The notes: a model not told the origin generated them from the letters alone. A stretch of 56,538 nucleotides of DNA from an uncultured Actinomycetes bacterium (GCA_903852815.1 CAINRW010000135.1:1-56538), one strand, 5' to 3'; counted from the first letter of the stretch, positions 15,949-25,469 are shown. Program-made: numbers and translations.

Positions 15949-17295
15949 TTAGCGGTCTCGCAACATCTCGGCAACCAAGAAGGCCAGCTCAAGAGATTGT
16001 GAATGATTTAAGCGAGGGTCACACGCAGTTTCATAGCGAGTAGCCAAGTCCTCATGCGAAATCTGCTCTCCGCCGCCAACACACTCCGTGACATCATCGC
16101 CAGTTAATTCGATATGTACGCCACCCGGATGGGTTCCCAAGGCTTTATGGACTTCAAAGAAACCTTTAACTTCATCCATGACGTCATCAAATTTGCGCGT
16201 TTTATACCCTGTTGGTGCTTCATAGGTATTGCCGTGCATTGGATCGCACACCCACAAAACTTTTGCGCCCGATTTAGTTACGCCATCGACAAGTGCCGGA
16301 AGAGCTTCGCGAATCTTTCCTGCGCCCATTCGAGTAATAAAAGTAATGCGTCCTGGTTCGCGGTTTGGATCAAGTTTTTCAATCAATCCAAGTGCATCGT
16401 CAACAGTGGATTTTGGCCCAAGTTTGATTCCAATTGGGTTTCTTACTTTAGAGGCAAAATCAACATGTGCACCATCGAGTTGACGAGTTCGTTCGCCAAT
16501 CCAAATAAAGTGTCCAGAAACATCGTATGCCTCACCCGTACGTGAATCGATCCGAGTTAGTGCTTTTTCATATTCCATAATTAAGGCTTCATGGCTTGCA
16601 AAGAAATCCACTGACTTAAATGACTCGGGATCAACTCCTGCTGATTTCATAAACTCAAGAGCACGACCAATTTCCTTGGCCATCTGCTCGTAACGCTCTC
16701 CTACGGAAGAGTCACGAATGAAGCCTTTATTCCACTCGTGAACTTGGCGAAGGTCAGCAAAACCTCCTTGCGTAAATGCACGAACTAAATTCAAAGTTGC
16801 GGCAGATGTGTTGTAAACCCGAACTAAACGTTGTGGGTCTGGTGTTCTAGATTCAACAGTGAAATCAAGATCATTGACTGCATCTCCTCGGTAAGCAGGA
16901 AGAGTTACATCGCCACGAGTTTCCATGTCATTTGAACGGGGCTTAGCAAACTGGCCCGCCATGCGACCAACTTTGATAACTGGAAGCGATGAGTAGTACT
17001 GCAAAACCGCTGCCATCTGCAAAATTGTTTTAATGCGATTGCGAATTGAATCAGCAGTAGCGGCAGCAAAAGTTTCAGCACAATCCCCGCCTTGTAACCA
17101 AAAAGCTTTTCCTTCAGCCGCTAAAGCGATACGTGCTTTGAGATCATCACATTCACCAGCAAAGACAAGAGGTGGGAAAGATTTTAGTTGAGCAACTGCT
17201 GCCTTAATTGGCGCACCCTCTGGACCGCCAGGCCACTGTGGTTGTTGAGCAGCCACAAGGCCAGGCGTGAACAAAGTTTCCAGAGATGAATTCAT
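15949..17295 (-). CDS. aroG: Class II 3-deoxy-7-phosphoheptulonate (DAHP) synthase
   Basis: This 448-residue enzyme is the first step of the shikimate pathway, joining phosphoenolpyruvate and erythrose 4-phosphate. It belongs to the plant/actinobacterial type II family, shown by FWLQGGDCAETFA near residue 80, KVGRMAGQFAKPRS, HFIWIGERTRQLDGAH, and WVCDPMHGNT. The ATG at 17295 lies six bases after a TATTCT box with no ribosome binding site, so the mRNA is probably leaderless. ogt follows in the same direction. Confidence 0.95.
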   Translation of the reverse strand: MNSSLETLFTPGLVAAQQPQWPGGPEGAPIKAAVAQLKSFPPLVFAGECDDLKARIALAAEGKAFWLQGGDCAETFAAATADSIRNRIKTILQMAAVLQYYSSLPVIKVGRMAGQFAKPRSNDMETRGDVTLPAYRGDAVNDLDFTVESRTPDPQRLVRVYNTSAATLNLVRAFTQGGFADLRQVHEWNKGFIRDSSVGERYEQMAKEIGRALEFMKSAGVDPESFKSVDFFASHEALIMEYEKALTRIDSRTGEAYDVSGHFIWIGERTRQLDGAHVDFASKVRNPIGIKLGPKSTVDDALGLIEKLDPNREPGRITFITRMGAGKIREALPALVDGVTKSGAKVLWVCDPMHGNTYEAPTGYKTRKFDDVMDEVKGFFEVHKALGTHPGGVHIELTGDDVTECVGGGEQISHEDLATRYETACDPRLNHSQSLELAFLVAEMLRDR

Positions 17296-17301
17296 GGCTT
17301 A

Positions 17302-17307
17302 AGAATA
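17302..17307 (-). promoter_or_regulatory. -10 box for the DAHP synthase gene (leaderless)
   Basis: On the minus strand TATTCT lies six bases before the ATG at 17295. There is no Shine-Dalgarno sequence between them. Confidence 0.55.
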
Positions 17308-17336
17308 GAGAATCAATAGGTAATCGCGTAATGCAA

Positions 17337-18362
17337 TTATCCGAAGAAGATCTCTGACTCCTTGTAGCGCTCTAGTGGAACAAGTTTGAGTTGCTCAGTC
17401 GCTGAAGCTAATGGCACGCGAACGATATCTGTGCCGTGCAACGCCACCATTTTGCCCCAATCGCCTTCATGTGCCGCAGTAATTGCTTGTAGCCCAAAAC
17501 GAGTTGCGAGGACGCGGTCGAATGCAGTTGGTGTTCCACCACGTTGGATATGACCCAAAACAGAAGTACGCGCCTCCTTGCCAGTTTTGGCTTCAATCTG
17601 CCCAGCCAACCAGTCGCCGATTCCAGATAGTTTTACGTGGCCAAAGGAGTCAAGTGTCTGATCCTTAGTGACCATGTCGCCATCTTGAGGAATCGCACCT
17701 TCTGCAATAACAATGATCGGCGCATAATGTGACTTGAAACGGGATTCAACCCATTCGCATACTTTATCTACAGAAAACTTTTGTTCAGGAATCAAAATAC
17801 AAGCAGCACCACCTGCAAGACCTGAGTGAAGAGCGATCCATCCAGCATGGCGGCCCATAACTTCAACAATTAATGCACGGTGATGTGACTCGGCAGTTGT
17901 ATGCAAACGGTCAATAGCTTCCACCGCGATATTTACTGAAGTGTCAAAACCAAAAGTGTAATCAGTGTTATTGAGATCATTATCGATTGTCTTTGGAACA
18001 CCAACTACTTTTACACCCATTGAGTCAAGCTTTGTCGCAACACCTAAAGTGTCTTCTCCGCCGATTGCAATAAGTGCATCGATTCCAGCTTTAGCTAAAT
18101 TCTCTTTAATCTTCTCTACGCCACCCTCGATTTTGAAAGGGTTAGTACGTGATGATCCTAGAATTGTTCCGCCGCGTGGCAAGATACCGCGAGTTGTTTC
18201 AAGATTAAGCGGCATTGTTAAGCCTTCAAGTGGGCCTTTCCAACCATCACGAAAGCCTACGAACTCATGACCATATTCTTTTACGCCTTTACGGACAACG
18301 GCGCGGATAACAGCATTTAGGCCGGGGCAATCTCCGCCGCCAGTAAGTACACCAATACGCAT
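17337..18362 (-). CDS. pfkA: 6-phosphofructokinase, predicted pyrophosphate-dependent
   Basis: This 341-residue group III phosphofructokinase starts MRIGVLTGGGDCPGLNA and carries PKTIDND with the catalytic Asp, then VEVMGRHAGW. The residue that separates ATP from PPi enzymes (Gly104 in E. coli) is Asp104 here (GGEDT), and position 124 is Lys (VPKT). This pair is the pattern of PPi-dependent enzymes such as that of Amycolatopsis, so a reversible PPi-using glycolytic step is inferred. The ATG at 18362 is preferred over 18374 because GGAG lies seven bases upstream of it. It is downstream of glgC on the same strand. Confidence 0.92.
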   Translation of the reverse strand: MRIGVLTGGGDCPGLNAVIRAVVRKGVKEYGHEFVGFRDGWKGPLEGLTMPLNLETTRGILPRGGTILGSSRTNPFKIEGGVEKIKENLAKAGIDALIAIGGEDTLGVATKLDSMGVKVVGVPKTIDNDLNNTDYTFGFDTSVNIAVEAIDRLHTTAESHHRALIVEVMGRHAGWIALHSGLAGGAACILIPEQKFSVDKVCEWVESRFKSHYAPIIVIAEGAIPQDGDMVTKDQTLDSFGHVKLSGIGDWLAGQIEAKTGKEARTSVLGHIQRGGTPTAFDRVLATRFGLQAITAAHEGDWGKMVALHGTDIVRVPLASATEQLKLVPLERYKESEIFFG

Positions 18363-18498
18363 TTTTAACTCCATTTAACGAAAAATGATGAACGGCTGGG
18401 TCTTCAAGATTTTCGCCCTGCCTGTGGTCAACGCTGACGGCGATAGTCTATCCATGACTTATCAAGAATCTACAAATTGCCCCGCGAATCTGGCGAAA

Positions 18499-19722
18499 TT
18501 ATGCGCTTACTCGAACGCCTTTTCCGACAACAATGATTCCTCCGGGGCTGATTGTGAAGCGAGCTCTATCGCGTTCGAGATCAACGCCAATCTGTGCACC
18601 TGGTTCAACTACAACATTTTTATCCAAAATCGCATTTCGAACAATTGATTTATCGCCGATACGAACTGATGGCATTAATACTGATCCTTCAACAATGGCG
18701 CCGCGACCAACAGTTACATCGTATGAAACTACTGATCCATGCAAAATGCCCCCAGCGATGATTGAGCCGGCACCAACGATTGAATCATGGGCTCCGCCGC
18801 TCTCGCTAAATTTTGCAGGTGGCAGTGAAGGTGGATTTGTTAGAAGTGGCCATTCACGGTTATATAAATTAAATATTGGGTGAACCGAAACTAAATCCAT
18901 GTGTGCGTCATAGTAGGCATCGATAGAACCAACATCGCGCCAATAACCCTTATCGCGCTCAGTCTCACCTGGAACAACATTGTTTGCAAAATCATAAACT
19001 TTTGCTTCACCATTTTTTGTTAAGAAAGGAATGATATTTCCGCCCAAGTCATGGCGAGATTCAATATCTTCTGAGTCGATTATGAGCGCTTCTTCCATTA
19101 CATCGCGTTTGAAAATGTAATTTCCCATGGACACTAAACTCAAATCTGGATGGCCTGGCATAGCTGGAGGGTCAGAAGGCTTTTCATGGAAAGCTTTGAT
19201 GGTGATGCCATCGTCGGCTAATTCGATAACGCCAAATTCATGGGCTTCTGAGCGCGGCATACGAATTGCTGCAATCGTGATACCAGCACCAGTTTCAACA
19301 TGTTGCACAAACATTTGACCTGGATCCATACGGTAAACGTGGTCAGCACCAAAAACCAAAACATGCTCTGGATTTTCATCATGAATCAGGTTGAAGTTTT
19401 GCAAAATCGCATCGGCGCTACCTGTATACCAGCGCGGCCCTAAACGCTGTTGGGCTGGAACTGGAGTGATGTAGTTTCCAAGAAGAGCTGACATTCGCCA
19501 TGTGGTTGTGATGTGACGGTCAAGTGAGTGTGATTTGTATTGGGTTAAGACTGCAATCTTTAACATGCTGGCATTGACAAGATTTGATAAAACGAAATCT
19601 ATCAAGCGATAAGAGCCACCAAAAGGAACGGCAGGTTTGGCGCGATCTGCAGTCAAGGGCATTAAACGTTTACCTTCACCACCAGCAAGGACAATTCCTA
19701 GGGGAAGTTTAAGTTTTGCCAT
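18499..19722 (-). CDS. glgC: Glucose-1-phosphate adenylyltransferase
   Basis: This 407-residue ADP-glucose pyrophosphorylase has an N-terminal nucleotidyltransferase domain: [31 protein letters not shown], and [15 protein letters not shown]-terminal left-handed beta-helix follows. It makes ADP-glucose for glycogen or maltose-1-phosphate synthesis by the divergent neighbour at 19769. The ATG is six bases after a TATCGT box with no ribosome binding site (leaderless). The 124 bases downstream to pfkA hold no gene that I can support. Confidence 0.95.
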   Translation of the reverse strand: MAKLKLPLGIVLAGGEGKRLMPLTADRAKPAVPFGGSYRLIDFVLSNLVNASMLKIAVLTQYKSHSLDRHITTTWRMSALLGNYITPVPAQQRLGPRWYTGSADAILQNFNLIHDENPEHVLVFGADHVYRMDPGQMFVQHVETGAGITIAAIRMPRSEAHEFGVIELADDGITIKAFHEKPSDPPAMPGHPDLSLVSMGNYIFKRDVMEEALIIDSEDIESRHDLGGNIIPFLTKNGEAKVYDFANNVVPGETERDKGYWRDVGSIDAYYDAHMDLVSVHPIFNLYNREWPLLTNPPSLPPAKFSESGGAHDSIVGAGSIIAGGILHGSVVSYDVTVGRGAIVEGSVLMPSVRIGDKSIVRNAILDKNVVVEPGAQIGVDLERDRARFTISPGGIIVVGKGVRVSA

Positions 19723-19728
19723 GCGCTA

Positions 19729-19738
19729 ACGATAGCCT
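19729..19738. promoter_or_regulatory. Bidirectional promoter core for glgC and glgM
   Basis: The element ACGATAGCCT fits ANNNTANNNT. The minus-strand box TATCGT (19729-19734) serves glgC, leaderless. The plus-strand box TAGCCT (19733-19738) would start RNA near 19745, giving glgM a short leader with a strong ribosome binding site. The shared TA is at 19733-19734. Confidence 0.65.
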
Positions 19739-19768
19739 GTGCCCCGTGAAGAAGGTAGGGGGTTTGAA

Positions 19769-20929
19769 GTGAGTCAGCTAAAAATTGGCATTGTTACTAA
19801 AGAATGGCCCCCCGCGATTTATGGCGGTGCAGGCGTTCATGTTCTTCAATTAACGCAAGCACTTCGCACAATCAATGGAGTCCACGTCGACGTCCATTGC
19901 TTTGGTGGAAAGCGTGAGGATGCTTATGGATATTCAACTCCTGCAGAGTTCTCTCATGCCAATCCAGCCCTTCAAGCTCTAGCGACCGATCTAGAGATTT
20001 CATCACATCTACATAATGTGGATGTAGTTCATTCACACACTTGGTATGCAAATATGGCTGGTCATGTTGCCGCCCTTCAGTACTCAATCCCCCACGTGGT
20101 GAGCGCGCATTCACTTGAACCACTTCGACCATGGAAAGCAGAACAACTTGGTGGTGGTTACGCGATTTCTTTATGGGCTGAAAAAACGGCGTATGAGGCA
20201 GCCACGGCAATCATTGCTGTGAGCGATGGAATGCGCGCAGATGTTTTGGCTGCATACCCATCGATTGATCCAGCAAAAGTTGTCACAATTCGAAATGGTG
20301 TTGATACGTCAAAATTTGCGCCCAATCATGATGAATCAGTGCTTAGTAAATACGGCGTTACTGGTCCTTATGCAATTTTTGTTGGAAGAATTACCAGGCA
20401 AAAAGGTTTAGCCCATTTGTTGCGTGCATGGAAAAACGTGCCGAGTGAATACGGTTTAGTTCTAGCGGCAGGTAGCCCGGACGAAGAAGGGATCGGCGCA
20501 GAAGTCGCTGATTTAATTGCTGAATTGCAGAGCACAAGAAAAAACATTTGGTGGATCAAAGAGAAGTTGCCACACAGCGAATTAACTGCAATGTTAACTC
20601 ATGCAGATTTATTTGTTTGTCCTTCGATTTATGAGCCACTTGGGATAGTAAATTTGGAAGCGATGGGTTGCCAAACAGCAGTTCTTGCTTCTCGCGTCGG
20701 TGGAATCCCTGAAGTTGTTGCAGACAAACAAACCGGTGAACTTGTTGATTACACAGGTGAAGCTAATGTCTTTGAAGGCGATCTTGCTCAATCAATTTCA
20801 CGATTAATGTCACAACCCGAACTACTCAAGAGTTATGGAGCGGCTGGCAGACTGCGTGCTATGAATGAATTTGGGTGGGAAGCAGTAGCAGGCGCAACCG
20901 TTAATCTCTACAAACAGGTGATCGCCTAA
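19769..20929 (+). CDS. glgM: GT4 glycosyltransferase, actinobacterial GlgA/GlgM type
   Basis: This 386-residue enzyme has an N-terminal GT-B domain starting IGIVTKEWPPAIYGGAGVH, then HSHTWYANM and a C-terminal donor domain with FVGRITRQKGL and the CPSIYEPLGIVNLEAM signature (E-x7-E). Its length and its divergent pairing with glgC match the mycobacterial protein now assigned as maltose-1-phosphate synthase (GlgM), rather than the longer GT5 glycogen synthase. It uses ADP-glucose from GlgC. GTG at 19769 is chosen because GGTAGGGGG (19754-19762) is six bases upstream; an earlier GTG at 19739 adds a non-homologous tail. Confidence 0.88.
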   Translation: MSQLKIGIVTKEWPPAIYGGAGVHVLQLTQALRTINGVHVDVHCFGGKREDAYGYSTPAEFSHANPALQALATDLEISSHLHNVDVVHSHTWYANMAGHVAALQYSIPHVVSAHSLEPLRPWKAEQLGGGYAISLWAEKTAYEAATAIIAVSDGMRADVLAAYPSIDPAKVVTIRNGVDTSKFAPNHDESVLSKYGVTGPYAIFVGRITRQKGLAHLLRAWKNVPSEYGLVLAAGSPDEEGIGAEVADLIAELQSTRKNIWWIKEKLPHSELTAMLTHADLFVCPSIYEPLGIVNLEAMGCQTAVLASRVGGIPEVVADKQTGELVDYTGEANVFEGDLAQSISRLMSQPELLKSYGAAGRLRAMNEFGWEAVAGATVNLYKQVIA

Positions 20930-21793
20930 ATGACTCGCAAATCCTGGATTCAATTTGGAATTGTCGGCTTTCTTTGGGGTATCCCATATCTGCTTATGAA
21001 AGTAGCAGTCGCCGATATACCGCCTCCCCTAATCGTTGCAGGAAGAACTTTTATCGGAGCAGCTATTTTGATTCCGATCGCATTAAAGAAGAACACTTTG
21101 AAGGATGCGATTAAAGGAATTAGATACGTAGCCCCTTATGCCGTTCTTGAAATGGTGGGTCCATGGATTCTTATCACTAATGCTGAAAAGGAAATTACAT
21201 CAGGGCTTGCTGGATTACTTGTTGCAACAGTTCCAATTTTTTCAACTATTTTTTCATCACTTCGCGGCGATCACTCAGTGTGGCAACCAAAGAGAATATT
21301 TGGATTAGTCGTTGGTTTTGTTGGAATCGTGGCACTTGTTGGAATTGAATCAATCACTGGCAGTAGTAATCCAAAAGCAATTGCCATGGTAATTCTTGCG
21401 TCGATTCTTTATGCATATGCAGTTTTGATGATCACAACTAATCTCCCAGGTGTTGATGGAATTGCAATCAATGGAGTTGCAATGGCAATCACGTCGCTGA
21501 TTTACACTCCAATAGCAATACTTATGTGGCCGACAAATCACGTGTCTATGAATGCAGTTGCGGCTTTAGTTGCCCTCGGAATCTTTAGTACGGCTATCGC
21601 CTTCATGCTTTTCTTTATTGTGATCGTAGAAATAGGTCCAGCCCGAGGCTCGCTCACCACTTATGTGAACACCGCTGTTGCGGTTGTTCTGGGAATTATT
21701 ATTTTGGGTGAACCGATTACTTTAGGAATTATAGTTGGTCTACCTATGGTTGTTCTTGGTTCGTATTTGGCAAGCCGTAAAAGCTCTATTTAA
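20930..21793 (+). CDS. EamA/DMT-family membrane transporter
   Basis: This 287-residue protein has about ten membrane helices and two EamA halves. The first starts FGIVGFLWGIPYLLMK; the second contains AIAMVILASILYAYAV. It begins directly after the glgM stop, so it is probably co-transcribed. Substrate unknown; it is a different paralogue from the EamA protein at 13577. The last bases TTAA (21790-21793) give the stop of this gene and, on the other strand, of era. Confidence 0.85.
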   Translation: MTRKSWIQFGIVGFLWGIPYLLMKVAVADIPPPLIVAGRTFIGAAILIPIALKKNTLKDAIKGIRYVAPYAVLEMVGPWILITNAEKEITSGLAGLLVATVPIFSTIFSSLRGDHSVWQPKRIFGLVVGFVGIVALVGIESITGSSNPKAIAMVILASILYAYAVLMITTNLPGVDGIAINGVAMAITSLIYTPIAILMWPTNHVSMNAVAALVALGIFSTAIAFMLFFIVIVEIGPARGSLTTYVNTAVAVVLGIIILGEPITLGIIVGLPMVVLGSYLASRKSSI

Positions 21794-22710
21794 CTTCTAT
21801 CTTCAAAACCTAATTTATCGAGCATACGAGCATCGCGCTGCCATTCTTTAGAAACTTTAATATGTAAACCTAAAAAAATCTTTGCGCTCAACGCGCGCTC
21901 AATATCTCCGCGCGCACGAATTCCGATTTCTTTAAGCCGTGAACCTTGATGTCCAAGCAAGATTGCACGTTGAGTATCGCGTTCGACGTGAATAGTTGCA
22001 TGCACATCATAGAAAGGACGAGAGCCTTTCTCTTCACGTTCGCCAAATTCATCGATGGTCACAACAATTGAGTGTGGCAGTTCTTCGCGGACATCTTGTA
22101 GCGCAGCTTCACGGATGAACTCACAAATTAACTGTTCGATGGCTTGATCACTTGTAGTTCCCTCAGGGTAATACTGAGGCCCAGCCGGTAAATTCTCGCC
22201 GATTAATGTATTTAATAAATCTATTTGATCATGAATTGCTGCAGAGACGGGAATAATTTCATCCCAAACAAAGCCTTGGGCAATCGCCATGATGCCAGTA
22301 AGTCGAAGCGCCAATTTCTCCTTAGACAATAAGTCGGTCTTCGTTATTACGGCAAACTTCTTGGCCCGTGGGTGTTTTGCGATTTCTTGCGCAATGAAAA
22401 CATCACCAGCGCCTGAAGTTTCATCGGCTGGAATACACATAATTACCACATCTACTGAATCCATAGATTGATCGACAACGGCATTTAGGCGTTGACCTAA
22501 CAGGGTCTTAGGTTTATGAACTCCAGGAGTATCGACCAGCACTGCCTGAAAGCCTTCACCGTGCACGATTCCACGTATTGCGCTTCTGGTCGTATTTGGA
22601 TGGTGCGAAGTAATTGCAATTTTGCTTCCGACTAGCGCATTGATGAGAGTTGATTTTCCAACATTCGGACGGCCAACGATGGCGACAAAGCCCGAACGAA
22701 AATCACTCAT
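21790..22710 (-). CDS. era: GTPase Era
   Basis: This 306-residue 16S rRNA-binding GTPase is needed for small-subunit maturation. Its G motifs are visible: G1 GRPNVGKSTL, G3 DTPGVH, and G4 in the form TKTD (instead of NKxD). A C-terminal KH domain contains ILLGHQGSRLKEIG. It lies 12 bases downstream of dprA on the same strand, and is the last gene of the rplS-to-era minus-strand run. It shares its stop tetranucleotide with the convergent transporter. Confidence 0.95.
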   Translation of the reverse strand: MSDFRSGFVAIVGRPNVGKSTLINALVGSKIAITSHHPNTTRSAIRGIVHGEGFQAVLVDTPGVHKPKTLLGQRLNAVVDQSMDSVDVVIMCIPADETSGAGDVFIAQEIAKHPRAKKFAVITKTDLLSKEKLALRLTGIMAIAQGFVWDEIIPVSAAIHDQIDLLNTLIGENLPAGPQYYPEGTTSDQAIEQLICEFIREAALQDVREELPHSIVVTIDEFGEREEKGSRPFYDVHATIHVERDTQRAILLGHQGSRLKEIGIRARGDIERALSAKIFLGLHIKVSKEWQRDARMLDKLGFEDRS

Positions 22711-22722
22711 GAAACTATTCTC

Positions 22723-23583
22723 TCACTGATTTATACCTATGAATTCCACAGCATCGGCAACTGAAGTGACAATCTCGGCAGCTCGCTCACCTATCAGTCG
22801 ATGACAACCTTCGCTGGTTGGCGAGTTAATTGGTCCAGGTATTGCCATCACAGGACGCAATAATTCTGCAGCATCTCTTGCAGTACGAAGTGAACCGCTA
22901 CGAAAAGCGGCTTCGACAACTAATGTTGCTTGAGACAGTGCGGCAATTAAGCGATTACGCGTTAAGAATCGATGCGGCAACGCTTTATTACCTGGCATTA
23001 CTTCTGTCAGCAGCGCACCGTTCTCACAAATCTCGGAAAATAACCGAAGATTTCCAGCTGGATAATTGATATCGATACCGCACGCAATGATTGCGATTGT
23101 TGATCCTTCTGCGATAAGTGCGCCTTTATGGGCAAAGGAATCAATTCCATATGCGCCGCCGCTAGTAACTACCCATCCCCTATCGACAAAACCTGCAGCA
23201 AAGTCACCAGCCACTCTCGCCCCGTAATTTGTCGGATTGCGGGTGCCAACAATTGCTAATGAGTTCGCCGTTAGAACTGCCAAATTTCCTTTGGCTATAA
23301 GGGCAATGGGAGGCGCAGCTAAATCCTCTACCTGTGTCGGCCAAAACTTATCTCCTGGAATTATTAGTTCGGCATTGACTAGTGAGATTTCAGAGGCAAT
23401 GTGATCGTAAGAAATCTTGTGTAGTTGCGAAATGAGTGCGCCATATTTAATTGAGTCATAACCGCCATTCATGAGTTTTTCATATACCGTGATTGCAGAT
23501 GCGCCGTAGATTTCTTGTGACCAAAAGCCATGTCCACCTTCAATTGCACTAAAAAGAAGTGTTCTAGCTTCGCGTTCATTCAT
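22723..23583 (-). CDS. dprA: DNA-processing protein DprA
   Basis: This 286-residue Rossmann-like protein loads RecA on incoming single-stranded DNA during transformation. It has LAIVGTRNPTNYGARVA, GAYGIDSFAHKGAL and EVMPGNKALPHRFLTRNRLIAAL, all DprA/Smf signatures. A winged-helix C-terminus, present in longer homologues, is not obvious. It overlaps comM by four bases and precedes era. Linkage to comM suggests a transformation or DNA-import function, but no pilus or uptake gene is in the window. Confidence 0.92.
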   Translation of the reverse strand: MNEREARTLLFSAIEGGHGFWSQEIYGASAITVYEKLMNGGYDSIKYGALISQLHKISYDHIASEISLVNAELIIPGDKFWPTQVEDLAAPPIALIAKGNLAVLTANSLAIVGTRNPTNYGARVAGDFAAGFVDRGWVVTSGGAYGIDSFAHKGALIAEGSTIAIIACGIDINYPAGNLRLFSEICENGALLTEVMPGNKALPHRFLTRNRLIAALSQATLVVEAAFRSGSLRTARDAAELLRPVMAIPGPINSPTSEGCHRLIGERAAEIVTSVADAVEFIGINQ

Positions 23584-25100
23584 AACTCAATACCTGCTCG
23601 CAGTTCATGCGCCTGCTTTACATTGAGCAAATTGGGTCGAGGGTTTCCGGATAAATCAGCCAGGGTCCAAGAAGTTCGAATAATTTTATGCAGACCCCTT
23701 GCTGTGATGTGCTCTTTATCTAATTCATCGTGCAAGAAATTCATCGCATCGCGCTCTGGCTGAAATTGAGTTCGCAGAGCCCGAGATGGAATTTGTGAGT
23801 TGAGCTCCCATTCGCACTGTGAAAATCTCTGCGAAGCTATTGCGCGAGCTGCAATGACTCTCTCACGAATACTTGCACTTGATTCACCTAATTCTTGCCG
23901 CGCCATATCAACTCGACCGACTGGATCCACTAAAACTCTCATATCAATTCGATCCATAAGTGGGCCTGACAAACGTCCTAAATATCTGCGCACTTGTTGT
24001 GATGTGCAGGTGCAGTTACGTCCGCGACCTGAAAATTTTCCACATGGACATGGGTTTGCCGCTAAGACCAAAAGAAATTGCGCTGGAAAAGTTACATTCC
24101 CGATACTTCGAGCAATTGTGATACTTCCAGCTTCAAGAGGTTGACGCAAAGAATCTAAAACACCGGAAGGACATTCAGGTGCTTCATCGATAAAAAGCAC
24201 GCCGTTGTGTGCAAGTGAGCAAGCACCGGGTTTAATTATGTGCGCACCTCCACCGACCATTGCTACTCGCGTAGTTGTGTGATGCGGAGAAACTATCGGT
24301 GCAACTAGCGATGTGGGTGAGCGAGTTGCAAAAGATCCTGCAATCGAATGCACTGCCGTAACTTGAACTGCCTGTGCAAGTGAGAGCTGCGGCAAAATCG
24401 TTGGGATGCGTTCGGCAATCATGGTCTTTCCTGCACCGGGTGGCCCAATCAGCAGTAAATGATGCCCACCGGTTGCCGCTATCTCTGCAGCCAGTCGTGC
24501 TCCTGGTTGACCTGCAACATCGGCAAAATCTAAATGTGAATCACTTGGTTCCCATTTCAAATCCAATGGCTCTGCCACATCTCTTTGTCCAGTGCGAAGC
24601 CAACGTAAAACCTGTTTCAGATGTTGCATTGGAATAATTTCGATTCCCTGCATCATTTGTGCCTCTTGAAAATTTGCCAATGGAACTACTGCGGTTCTTA
24701 CTCCCGCTTTCTGTGCAGCAATTAGTGATGGCAAAACACCACGAATAGCGCGAATGCCTCCATCAAGGGAAAGTTCGCCTAAGAAAACTACTTCGGCGAT
24801 TACATCAGGTGCAATAGTTTCATTGGCCGATAAAAGGGCAATACATATTGCTAAATCAAAACTGGAGCCACTCTTGGGTAGCCATGCAGGAGAAAGCGAA
24901 ACTGTAACTTTACGATTTGGCCAGATTTCTGCGCAGTTAACTAGGGCTGCTCGTACTCGATCTCTGGATTCAGAGAGTGCGGCATCAGGAAGTCCTAAAA
25001 GGACGTATGCCGGCAACCCATCTGCGATATCCACTTCAATCGTTACTACATGTCCATCTAAACCAAGTAGGGCTACTGAGCGCGTAAGGGCAAGACTCAC
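23580..25100 (-). CDS. comM: YifB/ComM-family Mg-chelatase-like AAA ATPase
   Basis: This 506-residue protein has an N-terminal ChlI-like domain with GLPAYVLLGLPDAAL, a central AAA+ module (Walker A IGPPGAGKTMIAERI, Walker B LFIDEAPE) and a C-terminal Mg-chelatase domain. ComM is a hexameric helicase that drives branch migration in natural transformation. A cysteine-rich loop, CPCGKFSGRGRNCTC, is present as in the family. Start GTG at 25100 overlaps yraN by four bases, and its end overlaps dprA by four. Confidence 0.93.
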   Translation of the reverse strand: MSLALTRSVALLGLDGHVVTIEVDIADGLPAYVLLGLPDAALSESRDRVRAALVNCAEIWPNRKVTVSLSPAWLPKSGSSFDLAICIALLSANETIAPDVIAEVVFLGELSLDGGIRAIRGVLPSLIAAQKAGVRTAVVPLANFQEAQMMQGIEIIPMQHLKQVLRWLRTGQRDVAEPLDLKWEPSDSHLDFADVAGQPGARLAAEIAATGGHHLLLIGPPGAGKTMIAERIPTILPQLSLAQAVQVTAVHSIAGSFATRSPTSLVAPIVSPHHTTTRVAMVGGGAHIIKPGACSLAHNGVLFIDEAPECPSGVLDSLRQPLEAGSITIARSIGNVTFPAQFLLVLAANPCPCGKFSGRGRNCTCTSQQVRRYLGRLSGPLMDRIDMRVLVDPVGRVDMARQELGESSASIRERVIAARAIASQRFSQCEWELNSQIPSRALRTQFQPERDAMNFLHDELDKEHITARGLHKIIRTSWTLADLSGNPRPNLLNVKQAHELRAGIEL

Positions 25101-25462
25101 AAGACTGCCGCACGATATTCGATTGTGTGCGAACCATTAGCGGCTATAAGTACCGCAGCAACATCAATTTGATAATCGCAGCCAAGGCAACCATGTGTTG
25201 CCAGCCAACCGAGGGCTAATCTTTGGAGCCGATGGGCTTTCTCGCGATTAATCGCTTCGAATGGATGACCAAAAGCAACTGAGGAGCGTGTTTTAACTTC
25301 AACAAATGCAAAAGTTCCATTGGGGTACAGCGCGACAATATCTATTTCGCCTTCACGGATTCGCCAATTGCGTTCAACAATTTCGATGAGGTTTGCACTC
25401 AGGTATTGTGTAACAACTTCTTCACCAAAAGCTCCGGTGCGCTGATTATTTTTTGTTTGCAT
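25097..25462 (-). CDS. yraN: YraN/UPF0102 family nuclease-like protein
   Basis: This 121-residue protein has the UPF0102 endonuclease-like fold: GAFGEEVVTQYL, NWRIREGEIDIVAL (catalytic Glu/Asp region) and FVEVKTRSSVAFG (the ExK motif). The biological role is not established; it is often clustered with rnhB and comM, as here. The ATG at 25462 lies seven bases after TATTGT with no ribosome binding site, so a leaderless promoter seems to start a yraN-comM-dprA-era sub-operon. Confidence 0.9.
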   Translation of the reverse strand: MQTKNNQRTGAFGEEVVTQYLSANLIEIVERNWRIREGEIDIVALYPNGTFAFVEVKTRSSVAFGHPFEAINREKAHRLQRLALGWLATHGCLGCDYQIDVAAVLIAANGSHTIEYRAAVL

Positions 25463-25469
25463 AGTGGGG

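Noticed and set aside
15939-15992. Longer N-terminus for ogt starting inside the DAHP synthase gene
   Set aside because: The extra residues do not look like the family N-terminus and overlap the upstream gene by 44 bases; the GTG at 15938 fits better.
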